Part shown: in pieces, positions 56,714 to 64,000 of the stretch
Position numbering within the stretch: position 1 is the stretch's first letter
How the letters are laid out: each line of letters begins with the position of its first letter
Source of the DNA: Stomorhina lunata
Taxonomy: Eukaryota; Arthropoda; Insecta; Diptera; Rhiniidae
Direction of reading: 5' to 3'
Length of the DNA stretch: 64,000 nt
Assembly (NCBI GenBank): GCA_933228675.1
Contig: OW121742.1
Span: forward strand, 111,473,242-111,537,241
Notes under the pieces: model-generated
What the model saw: only the letters and a program-made list of their open reading frames with translations
Databases searched by the model: none
What the model was told of the DNA's origin: nothing
Made by a program: the position numbers and the translations under genes

Positions 56714-59700
56714 ATGGCTTGTGCAGCAACAGCTGCAGGTAAAGATGCCAATACAGGAAGCACAAATTCGGGCTTAGTAGCTGCAGCTACGGGTGGTAGT
56801 GGTAGCGGTGTTAGTGGAGCAACAGCCTCAACTTCTGGTTCGGCTGTAGCAGGTGCTGTTGGAGGCGGTGGTGGTGGTGCCTCCACATCAGCTGCTGCTG
56901 TCACAGCAGCAGCTCCACAGCCCAACGGTGGTGGTAGTGGTGTAATGAATCGTCAATCCCGTTTTGCTATGGAGGGTGTGGGAGCTCGCGTGATCCGGGG
57001 ACCCGATTGGAAATGGGGAAAACAAGTAGGTTTTTAACATAAACATTAGTAGGTTAATGGCTAAGTCATTTTCTTACATCCGGTTTAATAGTTTGAGTAT
57101 AGAATTACTTCTAATTGTTGATGTGTAAGAACTTTGTAGCACGTCGATTTAAACTACTCACACATTGTCATTGACCTTTTATTTGACTTTGTTTGGTCGT
57201 TGATTGAAAATAATTGAATTTTGTTTTTCTGTTGTTGTTGTATTCTGGTTTGGGGGTTTGTTAAAGTTTAAAAAGTAGTTATTAAAAAAAATCAATAAGA
57301 ATTTATCGATGTACAAAATCTGGAATGGATATTACAAGGAGAACTCTTTGAGAAAGTTGTCTTAAGAAGTACACCTATGAGCCTTCATAAAGTCTTTCCA
57401 TCGGGATCTGTTCGTCGGGATGTTGTTTATCTCGTTCCAGCTGGATTGCATGTTGATTCGATATTAACTTGTCTACGCCATGTATGAGCTAGTCGTTCTT
57501 CGGCTGCCTTATGGTTTTCTCTTCTCTTGGTTTTTGTAATGTATGGCCTATCCAGTTTCATTTTTCAATTTCAACTGATACTGGGAGCTGATTTAGCCAA
57601 AAGGCTCAAAGGATTCGACTAAGGCATTTATTTATAATTACGTACTTTCAAGGGGCTGCATTCCATGTTTCACAACCATATAGTGTGAATCGTTGTCTTT
57701 TTTCTTTGTTACCATATTTTATTCGTCTGTCAATGTTTGCGCTTGAGCCGCTAGTTATTGCGATGATGACGATGCGTTCCCACGGCAGTCGGTTCTTCGT
57801 ACCGGAACGACTTGGAAAACTTAGGACTCTGACCAATGACTGCCACTTCGGTGATATTAACAATAATATCGCAGTTGACGCATTGATTGCAGAATGTATC
57901 ATTCTCCTAAAGTGTTTCGTGATTAATCATAAAGTTGTTGATGACGGAAACTATAAAAAATCGTATTACTTGATCTTCCATCCGTTTTGTGGGAAATTTC
58001 TTCCAACAATCCAAACTATCTTACTGGGCTATAAAATCCCAATAAGACAGATTATGTCAGATTTATTAAAAGTTATCTTATGTTATCCTTGACTCCCAGT
58101 GGACCACAAGGCCTCAACAGAAGTTAAATGATGTAGACTTAAAGACAAGCAAGACAAAAGTAGTTGAAGAAAGTAATAAGCTAGAACGTGTGAAGAAGGA
58201 ACCCAAAGTTGTTTACTTCTACGTTATCTCTATAAATAAAATATAATAACTAAGACAAGAAAGACAAAAGTAGTTGAAGAAAGTAATAAGCTAGAACGTG
58301 TGAAGAAGGAAACCAAAGTTGTTTACTTCTACGTTATCTCTATAAATAAAATATAATAACTAAGATCTGCACAATTATAGTTGTCTGGTCTTACGTATGG
58401 TTTTGCAGTTTTGGTATAACCGGTGACTTTAGAAGTACAACACAATAAGTCATATGGAACATTTCATAAAAGAGTTGACAGCTAGAAGCCTGCTTAGGCT
58501 GAATGTGTCAGGTATCTTAAAGCCCGAGACAGATTGGACATACTACTAGTAGGATATAAAATCAGGTTTAGATTTGAAAGACTACTTAATTAAGCAACCG
58601 TTGTTTAATTGAGAACAGAAAATAAAAATTGCTGACATGATTCAGTTGGAGGATAGCCCTGCCATCTTGAAATGGAATGGAACGAATCTTTCTTTAATCC
58701 TTTCTTTAATAATAAATAACAACCCTCGTATTTTCTTTTAAATTAACACTTAGTAATTATTTTGTTCAGGCAAAATTTATTTAAAAAAAAACGCAATATA
58801 TTATGTACGCGTTTAATAATTGAAAGAAAACTTTTAAAAAGCCGGTGTTTTAAAGATGAAAGCGATAAGAATGGTTTTATTTTAATTTGCTCTTTTTGTG
58901 TTAATGAGAAACGAAATGACCATAACAACGAAATGTAAAATACACTAAATAGTCAAACGAAATTCATATAATTGATTCAGAATCACTTTCTGATTCGAAT
59001 TAACGATGCCCATCCGTCTAGCTGAATGCCACAACATTTAATGTAAATAAATTAAATTTAGCACACACTTTTTTCTTTGCACAGTATGATCCCTCCTATA
59101 TGACAACTTTCCCGGAATATACATTTTTAGCACCAATTTAAATGAATTTGACAGAAGTTCTGCATAAATAATAATCATAGCCGAAATCACAAAAACGTTT
59201 AGAACTCTAAAGATAATTGGCAGAAGTAAATCTTTTATAAACATTAAACTATAAGTAAAACTTCGTGACATACGGCCTACACTCGACTCTAGCTCTCATA
59301 TCAGAAATGATACCTTAATATACTCAAATCCCGAAATGTGGGCCAATGTGTGGTGATGGGTATCAAAAAGTCGGTCTTGATCGACTATAGACTCTCTTAC
59401 TAAGAGATTTCTCAATAATATTTAGTTTAATCTTGCTATTAGTTTGCATAATCAAGAAGATTAAAATCATTATTAAATATAATTTTCTTAAGGTAGACAA
59501 TGAAGACAATTTTTACTATTAAATTTAGTTTCTAATGTGACTAACAGCTAAATGTTGCAATTTAACAATATTACCATGAGACGACGCTTTAGTTACCGTG
59601 TGTTAATCAAAGTACATTAAAAAAAATAAACAAAAACTTTATTTATATAAATTTAATTAGTTTTTAATTATGTTATCTATTTTTCTCACTCCTTAGGATG

Positions 59701-62700
59701 GTGGGGAAGGTCATGTTGGAACTGTTAGAAATTTCGAGTCTTCAGAAGAAGTCGTTGTTGTCTGGGATAATGGTACCGCAGCCAATTATCGTTGCGCCGG
59801 CGCTTACGATTTACGTATTTTAGACAGTGCTCCTACGGGCATCAAACACGATGGCACCATGTGTGACACCTGCCGTCAACAGCCCATCTTTGGTATTCGC
59901 TGGAAGTGTGCCGAGTGTGTTAACTATGATTTATGCTCGATTTGCTATCATGGCGATAAACATCATTTGCGTCATCGTTTTTATCGTATAGCCACACCGG
60001 GCGGTGAAAGGACCATGATAGAACCGAGACGTAAATCGAAAAAAGTAGCAGTACGTGGTATATTTCCGGGAGCACGGGTTGTACGCGGTGTTGATTGGCA
60101 GTGGGAGGATCAGGATGGTGGTGTGGGACGCCGCGGTAAGGTTAATGAAATACAAGATTGGTCTTCGGCATCGCCCCGCTCAGCGGCTTATGTGGTTTGG
60201 GATAATGGCGCCAAGAATTTGTATCGCGTTGGCTTCGAAGGAATGGCAGATTTAAAGGTAAGTTTGTGTTTAATAACATTTAATATTCTTTATATTTCCA
60301 AAGTTATTTATAGATATATTTTATCTATAAATATGAATAACTGAATGACTGATTCATCTTTGGTCACCTTAGACAACTAAATCTACAGAGCTAGAATTTG
60401 AACAATGGGTACCTTTTTAGATTAATAGAATCTCTGAGAAGGGATTTCTGAAATATTCTTTATATCTCCTAAACCAAAAGGGATAAAAACTAAATTATAA
60501 CTTTTACAAAATAGAAGGACTTTTGTTTAGTACTTTTGGGAAAATTGGCCTACACGACTAAAGCTAGAGAGCTTAAATTTTAACAAAAGGTACATTTTAA
60601 AGAACCACTAATAAGGGAAATATTCTCATATACGTGTTTGGTACTTTTTTAATTTATGATCCAAGAAAGGGAAAAAAAGGAAAACTTCGGTAACATTATA
60701 TCTCTTTAATTTAAACTAGTACTTTTTAGAAATGTTTGGCACTTTTTAGGTAATGTCTGATAACTTTGAAAAAAGAGGTTTTAGTAACTTTGACATTATT
60801 TAAGGAAGTTAATATATTGCATAGAAATTTTAATATGCTATTGTTAACTGATATTCTTTTAATCGATAATTTGAAATTCTAAAGACAATTGATCAATAAG
60901 TTGTTTATAATTGACAAAGTTTAAAAAAATTTTCAATTTCTCCCATTTCCCATTAGGTTGTCAACGATGCCAAAGGCAATACAGTTTATCGCGATCACCT
61001 TCCTCTTTTGGGAGAAAATGGTCCGGGCAAGGGACCTCATGGCTTCCATATTGGCGATAAAGTTACTGTTGACTTGGATTTGGAAATTGTACAATCGTTA
61101 CAGCATGGTCATGGTGGTTGGACTGACGGAATGTTTGAGTGTCTTAATAATGTCGGCCTGGTCGTAGGAATCGATGAGGATCATGACATTGTCGTCGGCT
61201 ACAACTCCGGTAATCGTTGGACCTTTAATCCAGCTGTCCTAACAAAAGTAGCCTCACCAACAACAGCACCACCAGAATTCCAAGTTGGTGATATTGTTAA
61301 AATATGCTCTGACGTCGAGAGTATTAAACAATTGCAACGAGGTCATGGAGAATGGGCGGATGCTATGCAATTGACTTTGGGCAAAGTGGGAAGAGTGCAA
61401 CAGGTTTATCATGATAACGATTTGAAGGTGGAAGTGGGCAATACATCTTGGACTTACAATCCATTGGCTGTCACGAAAGTGGCCTCAGCTAATGCCGATG
61501 GCAGTTGTGTGCCGGTTATCTCATCGGGTGAACGTTTGTCGGCCATATTAAAGAAACTATTCGAGCCTAGTGTTTCGGGAGATGCTACAGAGGAATTTGT
61601 TAAGGCAGCCGCTAATGGTTATGCGGTAGGTTTTTGTTTGTATGACTTAAATTAGACAATTCTCCTAATGTTTTTTAACATACTTATAGGCTCGTTGTGA
61701 AGAGTATTTAACTGGAACAGCTCAAGCTTCAGCATCTTCTACCACAGGGGCTGGAGCTCAACCCTCTGGAGCTACAGCCCAAACTGTTAATACCATAGCC
61801 GATGTCAATGGTGTATTTGCAGGTCACACCGCTTTACAGGCGGCCAGCCAAAACGGTCACATCGAAGTCATACAAGTTTTACTCTGTCATAATGTGGATG
61901 TTGAAATTGAGGACAAAGACGGTGATCGGGCAGTACATCATGCAGCCTTTGGTGATGAGCCCGCTGTCATAGAGCTACTCTCCAAGGCAGGAGCTGATCT
62001 TAATGCTCGTAACAAACGACGACAAACTGCTCTCCATATAGCGGTCAATAAGGGTCATTTGAATGTTGTAAAGACACTTTTAAGTTTGGGATGTCATCCC
62101 AGTTTGCAAGACTCAGAGGGTGATACTCCACTTCACGATGCCATTTCTAAAGAACACGATGAAATGCTTAGCTTGCTACTCGATTATGGAGCTGATATTA
62201 CGCTCACAAATAACAATGGTTTCAATGCTCTACATCATGCCTCACTCAAGGGTAATCCAAGTGCTATGAAAATTTTGTTAACCAAAACAAATCGTCCTTG
62301 GATTGTGGAAGAAAAGAAAGATGATGGCTACACGGCCTTACATTTGGCCGCTTTGAATAATCATGTCGAAATTGCAGAATTATTGGTTCACATGGGTAAA
62401 GCGAATATGGATCGTCAAAATGTTAATCTGCAAACTGCCTTACATTTGGCCGTAGAACGTCAGCATGTACAGATTGTTAAGCTTTTGGTACAAGAGGGAG
62501 CCAATCTAAACATTCCCGATAAAGATGGTGATACACCGCTGCATGAAGCCTTAAGGCATCATACCCTTTCACAATTGAAACAATTGCAGGATGTGGAAGG
62601 TTTTGGTAAACTTTTAATGGGTCTTCGAAATCCCAATAACAAAAAAGCCTCAGCTTCTATAGCCTGTTTTCTGGCCGCCAATGGAGCAGATTTGACTCTA

Positions 62701-64000
62701 AAGAATCGTAAATTACAGACACCCTTAGATTTGTGTCCAGATCCCAATTTATGCAAGACCTTAGTTAAGTGCTACAACGAACGCAAGACCGATGATACAG
62801 ATTTGCCGGGAAATGTGGCTGGTACCAGTACAAGAGCTAAAGCTTTGGCTCATACTTCCGTAGCCCCTGGCAACCCTAGACCTTTATCAGCGGTCGCTAC
62901 TGGACCCACGACAATGAATAGTTCTATTACGGGAAATATACCATCAATGCATGCAGTCAGCTCGGGTTCAATTCAGGCTGGTCTCAATACTTTGGTTCAA
63001 GATTTACAAATGACTTCTTTGACAAACGAAACAAATAATGCTTCCACTCTGGAGGAATGTTTCTTATGTTCGGACTATAAACGAGATACAGTATTCAAGG
63101 TAGGGTTTTAAAAGCAATTTCACTTAATTTTTTGATATTTTAAGTTTATCTTGTATTGCAGCCTTGTGGTCATGTATGCTGTTGCGACAATTGCGCTCCC
63201 CGTGTCAAGAAATGTTTAATCTGCCGCGAGGCTGTGGCATCTCGTGAAAAAATTGATGAGTGTTTGGTTTGCTCGGATCGTCGGGCGGCAGTATTCTTTA
63301 AGCCCTGCGGTCATATGGTGGCTTGTGAAAATTGCTCCAGTTTAATGAAGAAATGTGTATTATGTCGTACACAAATAGAAGAAATTATGCCTTATTCCTT
63401 GTGTTGTGGTGGAGAGGGTAGCATAGAAAAGGTATGTACTTATTTCCTTTTAATTATTTTCGTTATAATGGAGCGTGACATCGGCGCTTTCGAAGAAAGA
63501 AATAATACTATCTCATCCAATATAGCCTTAAAGCACAAGGCACATACGCCTCTGTATCACGACAAATTATTTTTTATTTATTACCAATTTTGTCAACTTT
63601 AGGTTCAAAATCCCAATATGCATAATGAGAATGAAAAGCCTCAGGCCATGTTACCCACCGGTGGTGGTATTAATACTTCCGGTCATGGTGTTGCCATGAA
63701 TAATACCCTTACCACCACACCCAATGGTAATTCAACTCAACAGGTTCAAGCGCAAAATAATCTTTTGGCCGCCGCTGCTGCTGCTTCCTCATCAGCACCC
63801 ACAAATAATGCCACTAATAGTGTTATGGTTGCTCCATCCAATGTTAACAATTTTCAAATGGATGATGTTCAAAAGCTCAAACAACAATTACAGGATATTA
63901 AGGAACAGGTAAATCGGTTTTAAAGCTAATAACGTTTTTATAATATTTTCAATTAAATGTCTTTTTCTTACAGACCATGTGTCCTGTTTGCTTTGATCGC
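56714..64000 (+). CDS. mib1: Mind bomb 1 E3 ubiquitin ligase (3' end outside the window)
   Basis: Exons are 56714-57025, 59697-60257, 60957-61625, 61690-63099, 63162-63431, 63603-63908 and 63974 onward, all in phase 0. Mib1 ubiquitinates the Notch ligands Delta and Serrate for endocytosis. Domains in order: an Ala/Gly/Ser-rich leader; first MIB/HERC2 domain ([14 protein letters not shown], then [10 protein letters not shown]); ZZ zinc finger ([26 protein letters not shown]); second MIB/HERC2 domain ([17 protein letters not shown]); two Mib repeats ([18 protein letters not shown]); ankyrin repeats (about 61820-62740); RING 1 ([20 protein letters not shown]); RING 2 ([18 protein letters not shown]); and the start of RING 3 (TMCPVCFDR). 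The ATG follows an apparent 5' UTR. The window ends nine codons into exon 7. Confidence 0.97.
57330..57730 (-). mobile_element. LINE fragment with YGCETW motif
   Basis: Minus-strand frames read [12 protein letters not shown] near 57665-57700 and, downstream, WIGHTLQKP and TWRRQVN. These are typical of the region after the RT in RTE-like LINEs. Several frameshifts are present. Confidence 0.65.
57775..57880 (+). repeat. Interspersed repeat, three copies in the window
   Basis: The phrase ccacggcagtcggttcttcg, taccggaacgactt, then cttaggactctgacc is found here on the plus strand, at 50785-50885 on the minus strand inside a presenilin intron, and in decayed form at 5570-5630. It inserted into the LINE fragment. 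Confidence 0.75.
58151..58366. repeat. 110 bp tandem pair
   Basis: Two head-to-tail copies start at 58151 and 58261 (aagacaaaagtagttgaaga) and differ by very few bases, such as ggaaccc versus ggaaacc. The pair is recent; its origin is unknown. Confidence 0.9.

Larger units (their letters stand above)
57026..59696 (+). other. First mib1 intron, transposon-rich
   Basis: This 2.67 kb GT-AG intron holds a minus-strand LINE fragment (57330-57730), an interspersed repeat (57775-57880), a 110 bp tandem pair (58151-58366) and a dispersed repeat ending near 59395 with agtcggtcttgatcgactat. The rest is AT-rich without genes. Confidence 0.8.

Noticed and set aside
56668..56925. Minus-strand Pro/Ala-rich frame
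   Set aside because: It is the antisense shadow of the GC-rich mib1 leader.
57685..58092. 135-codon plus-strand frame in the first mib1 intron
   Set aside because: It crosses an antisense LINE fragment and an interspersed repeat, and has no family features.

Overview
This window is nuclear DNA of a higher fly. Seven widely conserved genes with short, regular GT-AG introns can be rebuilt exon by exon, and their proteins are fly-like. The background is very AT-rich, with large simple-sequence arrays and many decayed transposons, which suggests a muscoid or blowfly-like genome (Calliphoridae is my best guess, not proven). Atox1 next to two aldose 1-epimerase genes is, from memory, also the Drosophila arrangement.

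Layout. 1-11808 (+): the 3' part of a C2CD3-type centriole gene, whose introns hold two large AT-rich arrays. 12.4-18.5 kb: degenerate repeats, a third array and a 0.55 kb duplication. 18.4-20.2 kb (-): ND-39, a complex I subunit, followed in the same frame after its stop by an unexplained 92-codon open stretch. 22.3-27.8 kb (+): Poc1, a centriole WD40 protein, with an intact 433-codon capsid-like viral ORF lying antisense in its last intron. 30.2-33.0 kb (-): Atox1, with a Jockey-type fragment and a MITE in one intron. 33.4-37.9 kb (-): a complete Ty1/copia element with matching LTRs. 39.6-42.3 kb: two tail-to-tail intronless aldose 1-epimerase genes, one with an intact active site and one with all three catalytic residues replaced. 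43.9-46.3 kb: a broken LINE and an unknown duplicated repeat. 46.8-47.4 kb (-): ORMDL. 50.1-52.8 kb (+): Presenilin. 53.0-54.0 kb (-): mRpL15. 56.7 kb to the window end (+): mib1, cut off inside its last RING finger.

Functions. Poc1 and C2CD3 both act in centriole assembly, and presenilin and Mib1 both act in Notch signalling (receptor cleavage and ligand endocytosis). These pairings are noted but need not mean co-regulation. ND-39 and mRpL15 are mitochondrial, Atox1 is a copper chaperone, and ORMDL regulates sphingolipid synthesis.

Most notable: the intact viral ORF inside Poc1; three unrelated arrays that share a period of about 31 bp and dyad-symmetric units; the in-frame extension after ND-39 with its duplicated tail; the catalytically dead mutarotase paralogue; a decayed hammerhead-like motif; a two-copy MITE; and a presenilin 5' end with no obvious ATG.
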